Program-made: the position numbers and the translations under genes | Part shown: positions 29,101 to 38,711 of the stretch, piece after piece | Layout: each line of letters begins with the position of its first letter | Position numbering within the stretch: position 1 is the first letter of the stretch | From: an uncultured Polaribacter sp. | Lineage (GTDB): Bacteria; Bacteroidota; Bacteroidia; Flavobacteriales; Flavobacteriaceae | DNA: 53,496 bases | Reading direction: 5' to 3' | Assembly: GCA_913020555.1 (NCBI GenBank) | Contig: CAJWAC010000007.1 | Location: forward strand, 1 to 53,496 | The notes under the pieces: generated by a model | Seen by the model: only the letters and a program-made list of their open reading frames with translations | Databases searched by the model: none | What the model was told of the DNA's origin: nothing

Positions 29101-29414
29101 CCAACCAAGCTCAATTTTCTCCCACACTATCCTTTGAAGTAATGGATATAAATAATGATGGTTATTTAGATATTTTTGGTGTTGGAAATATTTATGAAGC
29201 GGAAGTTGAAACCATAAGATATGATGCTTCTAAAGGTTACATTCTACTTGGTAACAAAGAAGAAAAGTTTGAATATTTAAATGATAAAAGCTACTTATCT
29301 AATAAAGAAGCTAAAGTTGTAAAAAAAATAGTTATAAATAATAGTTTACATTGTATCATTTTAAATAAGAATAATGAAATAACTGTTTTAAAAATGCACA
29401 ATGCAAAATTATAA
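26130..29414 (+). CDS. FG-GAP/VCBS repeat lipoprotein with ASPIC/UnbV domain
   Basis: A 1094-residue putative surface lipoprotein (lipobox near ITFFCC, Cys21/22). I count about 13 calcium-binding repeat motifs of the D-x-N/D-x-D-G-x-x-D type, including [78 protein letters not shown] and [13 protein letters not shown]. They should fold as one or two beta-propellers. An ASPIC/UnbV domain lies at about 510-590 ([11 protein letters not shown]...SLIIDWGNG). Such proteins are often encoded beside SusCD pairs in Bacteroidota, and a role in binding glycans at the surface is a reasonable inference. The 3' end overlaps the next gene by 14 bp. Confidence 0.9.
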   Translation: MILKKNNIHILSVFICITFFCCTKKDKEITTLFSSLDAKKTNIYFKNTVKENLYFNFINYAYIYNGGGVAIGDINNDGLEDIYFTSNQESNKLYLNKGKFKFQDITEKAKVADLNGWTTGVTMVDINNDGWLDIYVCKSGSLDSHENRKNKLFLNQKNNTFKEVANDFGLDHYGFSTQAYFFDFDKDGDLDMYLVNHRQDFRNNVNIDPRLQNRKEDYNSDQLYRNDGNTFKNITKKAGILNKAWGLSASIGDFNNDGLLDIFVANDFLEPDFLYINQGDETFKEEALKSFNHISSNSMGSDFADINNDLNPDLIVLDMMAEDHIRSKENMATMSISNFHKMVDIGYHHQYMSNMLQLNNKNGTFSEIGQLSGIAKTDWSWAPLVVDFDNDGFNDLFVTNGIEHDLSNQDFRNQMKNNIRNRKKVSLEEAIKMMPSKKMSNYIFKNNQNLTFQNVSKTWGLDKAINSNGAAYADLDNDGDLDLVVNNQGEEASIYKNNTTKNFITITLKGPKENTFGIGATLSLFADKLQQSKQHFISRGFQSSVTSKMTFGLDNIKNIDSLIIDWGNGKSQKILNPKINSNLKINYKNASENKTTKRKKKNHFVQINPSDIGIDFIQKENNFDDFKLQLLLPQKQSEKSAALSIGDVNNDGLDDFFVGNAKGQKAALYIQNKIGKFTKTNTKLFDLEKDFEDTDAQFIDIDNDNDLDLFVTSGGYENKTGSKLLNDRLYLNDSKGNFKKSALKSPFINSKGIAFSDYDKDGDIDIFIGSNVKYGQYPISDKPYFLENKTGKLTNVIDKKFDDISELKIINDAIFSDYDSDGDDDLIVIGEWMPIVFFENIDKKFYRKEIDGVSDKNGWFQTIKATDLNKDGNIDYIIGNWGTNNKFHPTKEKPLHIYADYFDDNTSFDLALSKVSKTGDLLPVRGRECSTQQTPFLNQKVKSFKEFATATMPDIYGFEKLEKATHFTAESFNSIILKNKGNGNFNIEKLPNQAQFSPTLSFEVMDINNDGYLDIFGVGNIYEAEVETIRYDASKGYILLGNKEEKFEYLNDKSYLSNKEAKVVKKIVINNSLHCIILNKNNEITVLKMHNAKL

Positions 29415-31497
29415 ATATCTTCTTTATCTATACATTATATTATCTTTTGGATGTTCAAAAAAAGAACAAATAGTTACCAATGATCTTATTTTTGAAACTA
29501 GCCCTTACCTTTTACAACACGCTAAAAATCCAGTAAACTGGCAAGCGTGGAATCAAAAATCTTTAAATAAAGCAAAAGAAGAAAATAAACTTATGGTTAT
29601 AAGTATTGGATATGCTTCTTGCCACTGGTGTCATGTAATGGAAAAAGAAAGTTTTTCAGACTCTATTGTTGCAAGCACAATGAATTCTAACTTTATTAAT
29701 ATAAAAGTAGATAGAGAAGAAAGGCCTGATGTAGATAAAGTTTATATGAAAGCTTTGCAATTAATGACTGGTAATGGAGGTTGGCCTTTAAATGTAATTG
29801 CCCTGCCAGACGGAAGGCCAGTTTATACAGGCACTTATTTCTCAAAAAATCAATGGCTTGGAATTTTAGAACAAATTTCTGAAAAATTTAAAAATTCGCC
29901 AGATCAATTTTATGAATTAGCAAGTAAACTAGAAAAAGGTATTCAAGATATAGATTTAATAGAACTAAACACTGATGAAATTGCCTTTGAAAAGTCATTT
30001 TTAGAAAAGGAATTAAAAAACTGGCAATTATCATTTGACACAATAAACGGAGGCTCAACAAATACTCCTAAATTTATGATGCCTAACAACTATAAATTTT
30101 TATTACGTTATGCGCATCAAAATGATGATAAAAAATTAATGCATCATGTTGAAAATACTCTCAACAAAATATCATTTGGTGGAGTTTTTGATCACATCAA
30201 TGGAGGTTTTTCTAGGTACGCTGTAGATAAGCAGTGGCATATTCCTCACTTTGAGAAAATGTTATATGACAATGCTCAATTAGTTAGTTTGTATTCCAAT
30301 GCCTATCAACTTACTAAAAACGAGACTTATAAAAAAGTAGTTTATGAAACGTTAGATTTTATCAAAAATGAAATGACATCTCCTGAAGGAATCTTTTACT
30401 CTTCTATAGATGCAGATAGTTATAATAAAGAAGGAATTCTAGAAGAAGGCGCATACTATTCATGGACTGAAAATGAACTGAAAAAAATATTAAAAAAGGA
30501 ATTCAATTTATTTTCAAAATACTTTAATATTAATGAATTTGGCAAATGGGAAGACGAAAAGTATGTATTGATAAAATCAAATTCTGATTCTAAGTTCTGC
30601 AAGAAAAACAACCTTTCAATTTCAGATTTTGAAGTATTAAAAATTAATTGGAGAAAAAAATTAAAAGAAGCGCAAATAAAAAGAAACAAACCTAAATTAG
30701 ATAACAAAAGCCTAACTTCTTGGAATGCCTTGATGATAACAGCCTATATAGATGCTTACGCTGTTTTTAATGAACAAGAGTATTTAGATATTGCGAATAA
30801 AGCCGCTAGATTTATTTTGGAAAATCAATTCCAAAAAAATGGTAAATTATTTCATAATTACACATCTGGTAAAACTTCAGTTAATGGTTATTTAGAAGAT
30901 TATGCAACAACAATTGAAGCCATTATAAAACTATATCAGGTAACCGGAAATGAAGTTTTACTGGATAAAGTAAAACTTTTGATTGATTATACCCTTAATA
31001 ATTTTTATGATACTAAATCTAAAATATTTTATTTTACATCTAGAAAAGATGCTCCTCTATTAGCAAACACCATTGAGATTCAAGATAATGTTATTGCTTC
31101 AAGTAATTCAATAATGGCAAAAAACTTATTTGTTTTATCACATTATTTTTCTTCAGCCGAGTATCTTGAAATTTCAACATCAATGCTAAATAATATCAAA
31201 TTAAAAATAAATAACAATGGCTATTTTTTCTCAAATTGGTTAGATTTAATGCTAAACTTTACAAATCCCTTTTATGAAGTTGTTATTTCTGGAAAAAATG
31301 CAAAAGAAAAATTAAAGGAGTTAAACAAACATTACTTGCCTAATATTTTATCCTGTTATAGCAATCGTAATTCTGAGTTACCATTATTAAAAAATAGATT
31401 TATTTCCGATGAAACATATATATATGTTTGTATAAATAATAGCTGTAAGTTGCCAGTAGAGACAGTTAGTGAAACTTTAAGTTTGTTAGAGAAATAA
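29401..31497 (+). CDS. YyaL/DUF255 thioredoxin-like protein carrying a lipoprotein signal
   Basis: A 698-residue protein of the YyaL/SPATA20 family: an N-terminal thioredoxin-like DUF255 domain (about 27-190) and a C-terminal alpha/alpha six-hairpin domain resembling glycan epimerases and hydrolases. The redox-like motif is C74-H-W-C77 in [13 protein letters not shown], followed by [13 protein letters not shown] and GNGGWPLNV. The barrel part shows [35 protein letters not shown] and [14 protein letters not shown]. Unlike the usual cytosolic members, it begins with a hydrophobic stretch ending LSFGC, a lipobox with Cys18, so it is probably exported. Its start overlaps the FG-GAP gene by 14 bp, so it belongs to the amino-sugar operon. 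Its chemistry is unknown. Confidence 0.9.
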   Translation: MQNYKYLLYLYIILSFGCSKKEQIVTNDLIFETSPYLLQHAKNPVNWQAWNQKSLNKAKEENKLMVISIGYASCHWCHVMEKESFSDSIVASTMNSNFINIKVDREERPDVDKVYMKALQLMTGNGGWPLNVIALPDGRPVYTGTYFSKNQWLGILEQISEKFKNSPDQFYELASKLEKGIQDIDLIELNTDEIAFEKSFLEKELKNWQLSFDTINGGSTNTPKFMMPNNYKFLLRYAHQNDDKKLMHHVENTLNKISFGGVFDHINGGFSRYAVDKQWHIPHFEKMLYDNAQLVSLYSNAYQLTKNETYKKVVYETLDFIKNEMTSPEGIFYSSIDADSYNKEGILEEGAYYSWTENELKKILKKEFNLFSKYFNINEFGKWEDEKYVLIKSNSDSKFCKKNNLSISDFEVLKINWRKKLKEAQIKRNKPKLDNKSLTSWNALMITAYIDAYAVFNEQEYLDIANKAARFILENQFQKNGKLFHNYTSGKTSVNGYLEDYATTIEAIIKLYQVTGNEVLLDKVKLLIDYTLNNFYDTKSKIFYFTSRKDAPLLANTIEIQDNVIASSNSIMAKNLFVLSHYFSSAEYLEISTSMLNNIKLKINNNGYFFSNWLDLMLNFTNPFYEVVISGKNAKEKLKELNKHYLPNILSCYSNRNSELPLLKNRFISDETYIYVCINNSCKLPVETVSETLSLLEK

Positions 31498-32916
31498 TGG
31501 AATTACATATTGATAATATAAAATCAATAAACCAATTGCTATTAAGTTTAAAATAACACCTGCTCTTACCATTTGGCTCACTTTTACGTAACCACTTGCA
31601 AATACAATTGCATTTGGAGGTGTTGCCATTGGCAGCATAAACGCACAACTACTTGCCATTGTAACCGGAATTAATAAATTTAGAACAGGAATATTCAATC
31701 CAATTGCAATACCAGCAACAACTGGGGCCAAAACTGCTACCAAAGCAACATTACTCATTAATTCTGTCATAAATAACATTAATATAATTAAGAGTGAAAC
31801 TGTAAGTAAAATATTCAATTCTCCTGATGCAATTGCCTCTGTAATTAAAGCAACCAATCCACTTGAGGCCATTCCTTTAGCAAGCGCTAAACCTCCTCCA
31901 AACAATATTAAAATTCCCCAAGCTAATTTGTTTGTATCATTCCATTCTAAAATAAAGTTTCCTTTTTTAAAATCCAATGGAATAGCAAATAATGAAACAG
32001 CACCTATTAAACTAATAATTGTGTCTGATAATTTTAATTCTGGAAAAATAGAATTAATTAAGGTTCTTGTAATCCATAAAAAAACAGTGGTTGCAAAAAT
32101 AATTAAAACTCGCTTTTCTTCCTTTGAGATTTTTCCTAACTTTTTTAACTCTTTAGAAATTAAATTTGATGAGGATGTAAATACGATTCTTTTACAAGGA
32201 AACATCCATTTTACCAATACATAATAAATTGCAATAATCATTAACATTGAAAATGGTAACCCAAAACTCATCCAAGTTAAAAACGAGATTTGAATATGAT
32301 ATTCATTCTCTAACAATCCAATTAATACTGAATTTGGAGGAGTGCCAATTACTGTTGCAATTCCGCCAGCATTCGCAGCAAAAGCAATTCCTAACATAAT
32401 ACTTAGTGCAAAATTTTTATCACCTTTTGCTAATCCGTCTTTATCATTTATTAGGAGTTTAATTACAGAAATTGCAATTGGTAACATTACAACTGTAGAT
32501 GCTGTATTGCTAATCCACATACTCATAAATGCTGTCGCCAGCATAAAACCTAAAACTACTTTCTCTGGAGTTGTTCCTGTTAGTTTTATAATTGTTAATG
32601 CAATTCTTTTATGTAAATTCACTTTCTCCAGAGCCAAAGCCAATATAAAACCGCCAAAAAACAAAAAGATAATTGGACTCCCATAGTTAGAGCCAACATC
32701 AGCAATTGTCATTACTTTTAATAGTGGAAATAAAATTAAAGGTAATAGCGCTGTAACCGCAATGTGAACTGTTTCTGTAATCCACCAAATTATCATCCAA
32801 ATGGCAACTGCAATTACTGCATCTGCTTTTACTGAAACTAAAGTTGATGGCAAAAACTGAATAATAACAAATAAAAGTGGGCCAAGTGGTAATCCTATTC
32901 TTTTTGACAGCTTCAT
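31486..32916 (-). CDS. DASS/SLC13 family sodium-coupled anion symporter
   Basis: A 476-residue inner-membrane carrier of the divalent anion:sodium symporter family (dicarboxylates, citrate or sulfate). Hydrophobic segments run throughout. The first substrate/sodium hairpin carries [15 protein letters not shown] (an intact SNT), while the second reads [13 protein letters not shown], with SNV instead of the more usual SNT. The region [17 protein letters not shown] and the C-terminal [16 protein letters not shown] are family marks. The 3' end overlaps the convergent DUF255 gene by 12 bp. It lies 28 bp after DUF1569 on the same strand. The substrate cannot be fixed from sequence; a carboxylate is most likely. 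Confidence 0.92.
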   Translation of the reverse strand: MKLSKRIGLPLGPLLFVIIQFLPSTLVSVKADAVIAVAIWMIIWWITETVHIAVTALLPLILFPLLKVMTIADVGSNYGSPIIFLFFGGFILALALEKVNLHKRIALTIIKLTGTTPEKVVLGFMLATAFMSMWISNTASTVVMLPIAISVIKLLINDKDGLAKGDKNFALSIMLGIAFAANAGGIATVIGTPPNSVLIGLLENEYHIQISFLTWMSFGLPFSMLMIIAIYYVLVKWMFPCKRIVFTSSSNLISKELKKLGKISKEEKRVLIIFATTVFLWITRTLINSIFPELKLSDTIISLIGAVSLFAIPLDFKKGNFILEWNDTNKLAWGILILFGGGLALAKGMASSGLVALITEAIASGELNILLTVSLLIILMLFMTELMSNVALVAVLAPVVAGIAIGLNIPVLNLLIPVTMASSCAFMLPMATPPNAIVFASGYVKVSQMVRAGVILNLIAIGLLILYYQYVIPLFL

Positions 32917-32944
32917 TTAAATTGGTTAATCATACGCAAAATAA

Positions 32945-33415
32945 TCATTTTAGAATACTCTTTACAATTTTTAAATGATGATTTGTATGCGCGTTTAAAA
33001 AAGACAAAACCCTATCTTTATTGATATTCCCAAACAAGGGATGTTTAAAAAATGCATTCTTATCTAAGTTATGAATCTCTTTGATATTTGCTCTTGCAAC
33101 ACTTAATTGTGAAACAATATCTTCTTTTAAAATAATTTCTGGTGGATTAACATGTTTTGGAGACCTTGCTTTTCCTCTTGGAAAATAATTGAGTGCTAAA
33201 AGCAGTTTCCCAATAAATTTAAAATTATTTTCATATAATTTTGGATCAGAATTTTTCATTGCAGTAACCACAGCATTTATCACTTTTAAACTATGATCTA
33301 ATTGCCAACCAACATCTGCTTTAGAAATTTTTAGATCTTTTTTCTTAAAATCAGGAATATAGTTTTCGATTCTGTTTAATTCATTTTCTAGAGTTGAAAT
33401 TTTCATTGATAACAT
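32945..33415 (-). CDS. DUF1569 family protein (DinB-like fold)
   Basis: A 156-residue cytosolic protein matching the DUF1569 pattern: WQLDHSLKVINAVVTAM near residue 40, FPRGKARSPKHVNPPEI near 85, and NAHTNHHLKIVKSIL at the C-terminus. The spaced histidines (DHS early, HTNHH late) resemble the metal-binding triad of DinB-like four-helix proteins. No enzymatic function is established. I keep the ATG at 33415, though the ATG three codons later (MKIST) is equally possible. It is likely co-transcribed with the DASS symporter downstream. Confidence 0.82.
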   Translation of the reverse strand: MLSMKISTLENELNRIENYIPDFKKKDLKISKADVGWQLDHSLKVINAVVTAMKNSDPKLYENNFKFIGKLLLALNYFPRGKARSPKHVNPPEIILKEDIVSQLSVARANIKEIHNLDKNAFFKHPLFGNINKDRVLSFLNAHTNHHLKIVKSILK

Positions 33416-33501
33416 TTATTTTTTTTGAAAAAGTAATTTTTAAAAGTAAAACTATTTTTCTAGATAATTTTATTAGGGTAAATTTTGAGAACTTTTTAAA
33501 A

Positions 33502-33530
33502 TAAAAAACCTCTCAAAATTGAGAGGTTTT
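33502..33530 (-). terminator. Rho-independent terminator of ahcY
   Basis: AAAACCTCTC (33505-33514) pairs perfectly with GAGAGGTTTT (33521-33530) across a 6-nt loop. Read on the minus strand the stem ends in a run of T, placed about 25 bases after the ahcY stop. Confidence 0.88.
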
Positions 33531-33554
33531 ACAACCGTATAATGTCATTAAAGA

Positions 33555-34868
33555 CTAATATCTATAATGTTCTGGCTTAAATGGCCCTTGTTGAGTAACA
33601 CCAATATATTCTGCTTGGTCTTGACGTAATTCTGTCAACTCAACACCAATTTTTTCCAAGTGTAATTTTGCTACTTTTTCATCTAAATGCTTTGGTAACA
33701 TATAAACTTCGTTTTTATAAGCATCTGCATTGTTCCATAACTCCATTTGTGCTAAAGTTTGGTTTGTAAATGAATTACTCATTACAAAACTTGGATGACC
33801 TGTTGCACAGCCTAAGTTAACCAAACGCCCTTCTGCTAAAATAATAATATCTTTTCCATCAATAGTATATTTATCCACTTGTGGTTTGATTTCTACTTTA
33901 GTATCACCGTAGTTTTTATTTAACCAAGCAATGTCTAATTCATTATCAAAATGTCCGATATTACAGATAATTGTTTTGTCTTTTACACCTTTAAAATGCT
34001 CCCCTTTAACAATATCTTTATTTCCTGTAGTGGTAATAATAATATCTGCATTAGCCATTACCGTTTCTAAACGTTTTACTTCAAAACCATCCATTGCAGC
34101 TTGCAATGCACAAATTGGATCGATTTCTGTAACAGTTACAATAGAACCTGCACCTTTAAAAGATGCAGCTGTACCTTTACCAACATCTCCATAACCACAA
34201 ACTACCACACGTTTTCCTGCCAACATAATATCTGTTGCTCTACGAATTGCATCTACTGCAGATTCTTTACAACCGTATTTGTTATCAAATTTAGATTTTG
34301 TAACAGAATCATTAATATTAATGGCTGGCATTGGTAATGTTCCATTCTTTACTCTTTCATATAATCTATGAACTCCTGTTGTAGTTTCTTCTGATAAACC
34401 ATTAATGCCAGCAGCCAATTCTGGATATTGATCTAAAACCATATTGGTTAAATCTCCACCATCATCCAAAATCATATTCAATGGTTTTTTATCTTCACCA
34501 AAAAACAGCGTTTGTTCTATACACCAATCAAATTCTTCCTCATTCATACCTTTCCAAGCATAAACAGGAGTTCCAGCAGCAGCAATTGCAGCAGCAGCTT
34601 GATCTTGAGTTGAAAAAATATTACATGAACTCCAAGTAACTTCTGCTCCTAAAGCTTGCAACGTTTCAATTAAAACTGCTGTTTGAATGGTCATATGCAA
34701 ACAACCTGCAATTCTTGCGCCTTTTAAAGGTTGAGAAGCCCCATATTCTTCTCTCAAACTCATTAATCCAGGCATTTCTGCTTCCGCCAATTCAATTTCT
34801 TTTCTACCCCAATCTGCTAAAGAAATGTCTTTAACTTTAAAAGGGACATATGTTGTAGTTGCACTCAT
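33555..34868 (-). CDS. ahcY: Adenosylhomocysteinase (SAH hydrolase)
   Basis: A 437-residue NAD-dependent enzyme that splits S-adenosylhomocysteine to adenosine and homocysteine in the activated methyl cycle, relieving product inhibition of methyltransferases. Visible marks are [54 protein letters not shown] with the catalytic Lys/Asp region, the NAD-binding loop [21 protein letters not shown] and the C-terminal [14 protein letters not shown]...PEHYRY. Length is normal. It is a single-gene unit with its own promoter and terminator. Confidence 0.98.
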   Translation of the reverse strand: MSATTTYVPFKVKDISLADWGRKEIELAEAEMPGLMSLREEYGASQPLKGARIAGCLHMTIQTAVLIETLQALGAEVTWSSCNIFSTQDQAAAAIAAAGTPVYAWKGMNEEEFDWCIEQTLFFGEDKKPLNMILDDGGDLTNMVLDQYPELAAGINGLSEETTTGVHRLYERVKNGTLPMPAININDSVTKSKFDNKYGCKESAVDAIRRATDIMLAGKRVVVCGYGDVGKGTAASFKGAGSIVTVTEIDPICALQAAMDGFEVKRLETVMANADIIITTTGNKDIVKGEHFKGVKDKTIICNIGHFDNELDIAWLNKNYGDTKVEIKPQVDKYTIDGKDIIILAEGRLVNLGCATGHPSFVMSNSFTNQTLAQMELWNNADAYKNEVYMLPKHLDEKVAKLHLEKIGVELTELRQDQAEYIGVTQQGPFKPEHYRY

Positions 34869-34903
34869 ATATTTGTATATTTATATTCTAATTTTTGCGT
34901 TTG

Positions 34904-34911
34904 CAAAGATA
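34904..34911 (-). promoter_or_regulatory. -7 promoter element for ahcY
   Basis: Read on the minus strand, TATCTTTG is an exact match to TAnnTTTG, placed about 36 nt before the ahcY ATG. No clear TTTG box is at the expected -33 distance, so only the -7 element is called. Confidence 0.42.
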
Positions 34912-34932
34912 CAACAACCTTTTTGAAAAATT

Positions 34933-35559
34933 ATGGCTCTTTACAAAACATTCACGGTTAATAAAACAACTAAAGTACTGATTTGGAAGATTGAAGAATC
35001 CATTAAAGATTTAAAAGTAGACATTTCGCTTTCTCAAAATAGCGTAACCCGTTTAAATTCGATGAAATCTGAATTACATCAAAAAGGATTTTTAAGTATA
35101 CGTCATTTATTAAAAAATGTAAATTATACCGATTTTGATTTAGTTTACGATCAATTTGGTAAACCACATTTAAAAGACGGAAAATTCATTTCAATTACAC
35201 ATTCATTTACATTTACAGCAATTATAATTTCTGAAAATTTAGCTGTTGGCATTGATATTGAAAAGCAACGTGAAAAGATTTTGAAGATTGCACATAAATT
35301 TACACCAATTGAAGAATACAATACCATTGCAAATGTAGATGCAAAAATTAGCAAACTCACTATTGTTTGGGGAGCAAAAGAAAGTTTGTATAAAATCTAT
35401 GGAAAGAAAAAACTCTTATTCTTACATCATATTTACATTAATGATTTTCGCTTTGCTGATGAAAAAACCACTGGAGCAATTCGTTTTAATGGCGAAGAAT
35501 ATATATACAATATTCAGTTTTTAGAATTTGAAGGTTTCACTTGTGTTTTTGCCTATTAG
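34933..35559 (+). CDS. 4'-phosphopantetheinyl transferase superfamily protein
   Basis: A 208-residue Sfp-like enzyme that moves the phosphopantetheine arm of CoA onto a carrier-protein serine. The three usual motifs are present: KPHLKDGKFISITHS near residue 75, VGIDIEKQ near 105 with the magnesium-binding Asp/Glu, and WGAKESLYKIYGKK near 148. It is divergent from ahcY by 64 bp. No carrier protein or polyketide gene is nearby, so it probably serves the fatty-acid carrier or a distant pathway. Confidence 0.9.
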   Translation: MALYKTFTVNKTTKVLIWKIEESIKDLKVDISLSQNSVTRLNSMKSELHQKGFLSIRHLLKNVNYTDFDLVYDQFGKPHLKDGKFISITHSFTFTAIIISENLAVGIDIEKQREKILKIAHKFTPIEEYNTIANVDAKISKLTIVWGAKESLYKIYGKKKLLFLHHIYINDFRFADEKTTGAIRFNGEEYIYNIQFLEFEGFTCVFAY

Positions 35560-35596
35560 AATTACGTGTAAAGTTTAGAGTTAAAAATTCTAACGA

Positions 35597-35627
35597 TTTT
35601 CTAAATGTAAATAACTTCTTACTTTTG
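35597..35627 (+). promoter_or_regulatory. Promoter for the pnuC-type gene
   Basis: TACTTTTG (35620-35627) matches TAnnTTTG exactly, and TTTT (35597-35600) lies 19 nt upstream. The leader to the ATG at 35648 is short, about 15 nt, which leaves no room for a riboswitch. Confidence 0.55.
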
Positions 35628-35647
35628 ATTTTTTAAAAATACATGAA

Positions 35648-36280
35648 ATGTCAGAAATTTTTGATTTCTTTTTTGGGCAATACAAAGACTACTCCAATAC
35701 AGATACAATTTTAGAAATTACAGCTGTAATTTTTGGGTTTCTCTCTGTTTGGTCTTCCAAAAACAACAAAATTTGGGTTTTTCCAACTGGCATGATTAGC
35801 ACAGCCATCTTTGTTTATCTCTTGTTAAAATGGGAACTTTTAGGAGACATGATGATTAATGGATACTACTTTATTATGAGTATTTATGGCTGGTATGTTT
35901 GGACACGAAAGGTAGATGAAACACATGTAACACCAATTTCTGAAACTACTAAAAAAGAGCAAAAAATCTCCATTTTTATTTTTTTAGCAACCTTAATTTT
36001 TGTGTTTATTGTTTATAAAACTTTTAACAAATGGACTTCTTGGGTAGCATATATAGATACCTTTACAACTGCAATATTTTTTGTTGGTATGTGGCTTATG
36101 GCAAAACGAAAAATAGAAAATTGGTTGTTTTGGATATTAGGAAATATCATTTCTGTACCTTTATATTTTTATAAAGGATTTACGTTTACTAGTTTCCAAT
36201 ATTTCGGGTTTACGTTTATTGCCATATTTGGATATTTAGCATGGAAGAAAAGCTTAGACAAAAACCCATCAATATTGTAA
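35648..36280 (+). CDS. pnuC: PnuC family vitamin-precursor transporter
   Basis: A 210-residue membrane protein with about seven hydrophobic segments. PnuC proteins let nicotinamide riboside (or, in the PnuT branch, thiamin) diffuse in, and trapping is done by a kinase. Family marks are TAVIFGFLSVWSSKNNKIWVFPTG near residue 26, YFIMSIYGWYVW near 76, and FTTAIFFVGMWLMAKRKIENWLFWI near 137. The gene overlaps the NadR-like kinase by 40 bp, which fits a transport-and-trap pair. Whether the substrate is nicotinamide riboside or thiamin is open, because a TPP-controlled outer-membrane receptor lies only about 6 kb away. Confidence 0.9.
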   Translation: MSEIFDFFFGQYKDYSNTDTILEITAVIFGFLSVWSSKNNKIWVFPTGMISTAIFVYLLLKWELLGDMMINGYYFIMSIYGWYVWTRKVDETHVTPISETTKKEQKISIFIFLATLIFVFIVYKTFNKWTSWVAYIDTFTTAIFFVGMWLMAKRKIENWLFWILGNIISVPLYFYKGFTFTSFQYFGFTFIAIFGYLAWKKSLDKNPSIL

Positions 36281-36837
36281 AAGTTGTTTTATTTGGGCCT
36301 GAATCTACAGGAAAAACAACACTTTCTAAACAATTATCTAAACATTACAATACAGTTTGGGCTCCAGAATATGCAAGAGAATATCTGCAGAAAAAATGGA
36401 ATAATGAACGTAAAACCTGTGAGTTAAATGACATTTTGCCCATTGCAATTGGGCAAATAAAATTAGAAAATAAATTAGCTAAGAAAGCAGATAAAGTACT
36501 TATTTGTGATACAGATTTATTAGAAACAAAAGTGTATTCTAAAGAATTTTATGGCGGTTTTGTAGATGAAATATTAGATAAAGCTGCTAAACAAAATAAA
36601 TATGATTTATATTTACTTACCTATGTAGATACTCCCTGGAAACCAGATGATTTAAGAGACAGACCCCAATTAAGATTGCAGATGTTTAGCGCTTTTGAAA
36701 AATCTCTTAAAGAACATCATAAACCTTATATTCTGTTAAAAGGGGATAAAGAAAACCGTTTTAAAAAAGCTACTGAGGCTATTGATGAAATTCTTGCAAA
36801 AAAAGAAAATCTATATTCATTTTCTGAATCCTTATAA
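36241..36837 (+). CDS. NadR-like P-loop kinase (AAA_28), candidate vitamin kinase
   Basis: A 198-residue P-loop protein. The Walker A is GPESTGKT at about 19-26. The following APEYAREYLQKKW and KVLICDTDLLETKVYSKEFYG are typical of the ribosylnicotinamide-kinase domain of NadR. The adenylyltransferase domain of full NadR is absent, so this is a kinase-only form. It overlaps the pnuC stop by 40 bp, showing tight coupling. The likely job is phosphorylating the nucleoside or vitamin brought in by the PnuC protein: nicotinamide riboside by homology, thiamin as an alternative. Confidence 0.85.
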   Translation: MEEKLRQKPINIVKVVLFGPESTGKTTLSKQLSKHYNTVWAPEYAREYLQKKWNNERKTCELNDILPIAIGQIKLENKLAKKADKVLICDTDLLETKVYSKEFYGGFVDEILDKAAKQNKYDLYLLTYVDTPWKPDDLRDRPQLRLQMFSAFEKSLKEHHKPYILLKGDKENRFKKATEAIDEILAKKENLYSFSESL

Positions 36838-36892
36838 GTTTTAGATATGCATTTAATGGATCGAAATCATGATTTTATTAATATAAACACTA

Positions 36893-37297
36893 ATGAATAG
36901 TACTGAAATCTTAAAAGAACTGCAATTTAAAGCACTAAGAAGTTCTGGTGCTGGAGGGCAACATGTAAATAAAGTGTCTTCAAAAATTGAACTAACTTTT
37001 GATCTTCAAAACTCACTTGCACTTTCTGAAAAAGAGAAAGATTTACTAAAAATAAAACTTCAAAGCAAACTAACTAAAGAGCATCATTTAATACTTTTTT
37101 GCGAAGAAACAAGATCTCAGCATAGAAATAAAGAACTGGCTATAAAACGATTTTTAAACTTAGTAAAAGTAAATTTAATTCGCCCTAAAAAGAGAAAACC
37201 TACAAAACCAAGTAAAGCTTCCATAAAAAGAAAAGCAGAAAGTAAACAGAGAAATTCGCTTAAAAAAGCTTTACGTAAAAGGCCAAAATTAGAATAA
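36893..37297 (+). CDS. arfB: ArfB/YaeJ peptidyl-tRNA hydrolase (ribosome rescue)
   Basis: A 134-residue release-factor-like protein that hydrolyses peptidyl-tRNA on ribosomes stalled without a stop codon. The catalytic GGQ is at 21-23 in SSGAGGQHVNKVSSKIEL. The basic C-terminal tail (LIRPKKRKPTKPSK, then KRKAESKQRNSLKKALRK) is the part that enters the empty mRNA channel. Length is normal. It is convergent with the BamA-like gene, with only 4 bp between stops. A decayed look-alike of its C-terminal half is found about 1.4 kb downstream. Confidence 0.96.
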   Translation: MNSTEILKELQFKALRSSGAGGQHVNKVSSKIELTFDLQNSLALSEKEKDLLKIKLQSKLTKEHHLILFCEETRSQHRNKELAIKRFLNLVKVNLIRPKKRKPTKPSKASIKRKAESKQRNSLKKALRKRPKLE

Positions 37298-37301
37298 ATT
37301 C

Positions 37302-38471
37302 TTAAAATGCTTCTGCAATATTTAGGTATAAATTACCATCAGATTCATTTCCTGCACCATAATCAAATCTAATATTTAATTTCTCTTTTTTATCTAACAT
37401 AAAACGAAGTCCTACACCATAATTCAATTTTATATCCTTAAACTTTAGTTCACTGGCCCTGCTAAAAACATCGCCAGCGCCCAAAAAAGCTACAAAACCA
37501 AAACGACTATCTTTAAATGTTCTTCTGTATTCTACTTGTGTAGCTAATAAATTCTCTTCAACATATCTTCCCTCTATATATCCCCTCATTATTTCTTCAC
37601 TTCCAAAAAGTGCATATTCAGACAAAGGCACATCTCCATTTGTAAAATGACCAATTGCTTGAAAAGCTAATACATCTTTACTTTTCTCTGAAACTGTTAA
37701 AAAATAACGCAAATCAAATCTTGTTAAATCAAATTTATGCGTACCTCCTAAAGAGGTGTTGTAATATCCTTTGGTAAATTCTAAATACCAACCTTTAGTT
37801 GCATTTAAAATATTATCTCTGCTATCATATAAAGCTGCAAGCTCAAAACCAACTGAAGTTGAACCATCATAACCTGTTGGTTTATTGGTGTCTAATAATC
37901 CATTCGGTTCAATTTCGGTGTTATAAACTTGGTTATATCTTAAACCACCTCCTAAAAATAAATAACGGGTAAATACTCTTTTTAAAACTATGGGCTCAAA
38001 TAAAAACTGATAACTATCATATAATTCCTCATTACTTTCCAAAGTATTTTTCCCAATTCCAAAATATAATCTTGGATAATTTTGAAAAAGAAAATTTCCA
38101 GTAATTACCCATTTTTCTTGATTTGTGAATACCTCAAACCCTGAAAATATAAAAAATTGATTTTTTAAAGTATACAAAAAAGAAAGTGGCATATTAGAAG
38201 TTCTTGTCTCTTCTCCACTACCTTTAAACTTAAAAAGATATTTTGCACCAATACCAAAACCTAAACTGGTTTCTGGAGAATAATAAATTATTGGTGCTGT
38301 AATAAACTTAGATTTATAAAGGGTTGAATCTTTTTCTGCTTTCTTTTTATTCGGATAAAAAGTAAAATATTCTACTACCTTGTCTAAACTTGTCTCCTTT
38401 TCCTGTGCTAATATATTGTTTATTGATAACAAGAGAAATATTAAGATCGATAACCTTTGAAAAATCTTCAT
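37302..38471 (-). CDS. BamA/TamA-type outer-membrane barrel protein (surface antigen)
   Basis: A 389-residue exported protein with a signal peptide ending NILAQ near residue 22 and an Omp85-type 16-strand barrel. Typical segments are PIIYYSPETSLGFGIGAKYLF, FFEPIVL-like strands, GLRYNQVYNTE, SVGFELAALYDSRDNILNATKGWYLE and LLATQVEYRRTFKDSRFGFVAFLGAGDVF, the last being a hallmark of the D15 surface-antigen domain. No POTRA domains precede the barrel, so it is a short family member and not the essential BamA. Function is unknown; export or lipid-linked roles have been suggested for such short forms. Confidence 0.88.
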   Translation of the reverse strand: MKIFQRLSILIFLLLSINNILAQEKETSLDKVVEYFTFYPNKKKAEKDSTLYKSKFITAPIIYYSPETSLGFGIGAKYLFKFKGSGEETRTSNMPLSFLYTLKNQFFIFSGFEVFTNQEKWVITGNFLFQNYPRLYFGIGKNTLESNEELYDSYQFLFEPIVLKRVFTRYLFLGGGLRYNQVYNTEIEPNGLLDTNKPTGYDGSTSVGFELAALYDSRDNILNATKGWYLEFTKGYYNTSLGGTHKFDLTRFDLRYFLTVSEKSKDVLAFQAIGHFTNGDVPLSEYALFGSEEIMRGYIEGRYVEENLLATQVEYRRTFKDSRFGFVAFLGAGDVFSRASELKFKDIKLNYGVGLRFMLDKKEKLNIRFDYGAGNESDGNLYLNIAEAF

Positions 38472-38711
38472 GAATTCGTTTTATAATAGTCTAAATTTCA
38501 AAAAATAAATATATTGAATACTTATGAAATCTATGATCTTTAAATATTAAAAATATCACATCTTAGATTTTACATTTTTAATAACTTTAATTTTTTATTT
38601 TTATTATTCATTATACATTTGACAAATGAATCTCTTGTGTAGCATATGATTAAAGAAACACGAAAAACACCTTGAAAACTTATAAAAGAGGGTTTTCTTA
38701 AATTCATACTA

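Noticed and set aside
36838..36892. Possible small gene between the NadR-like kinase and arfB
   Set aside because: The only ATG frame gives about 13 residues; nothing recognisable.
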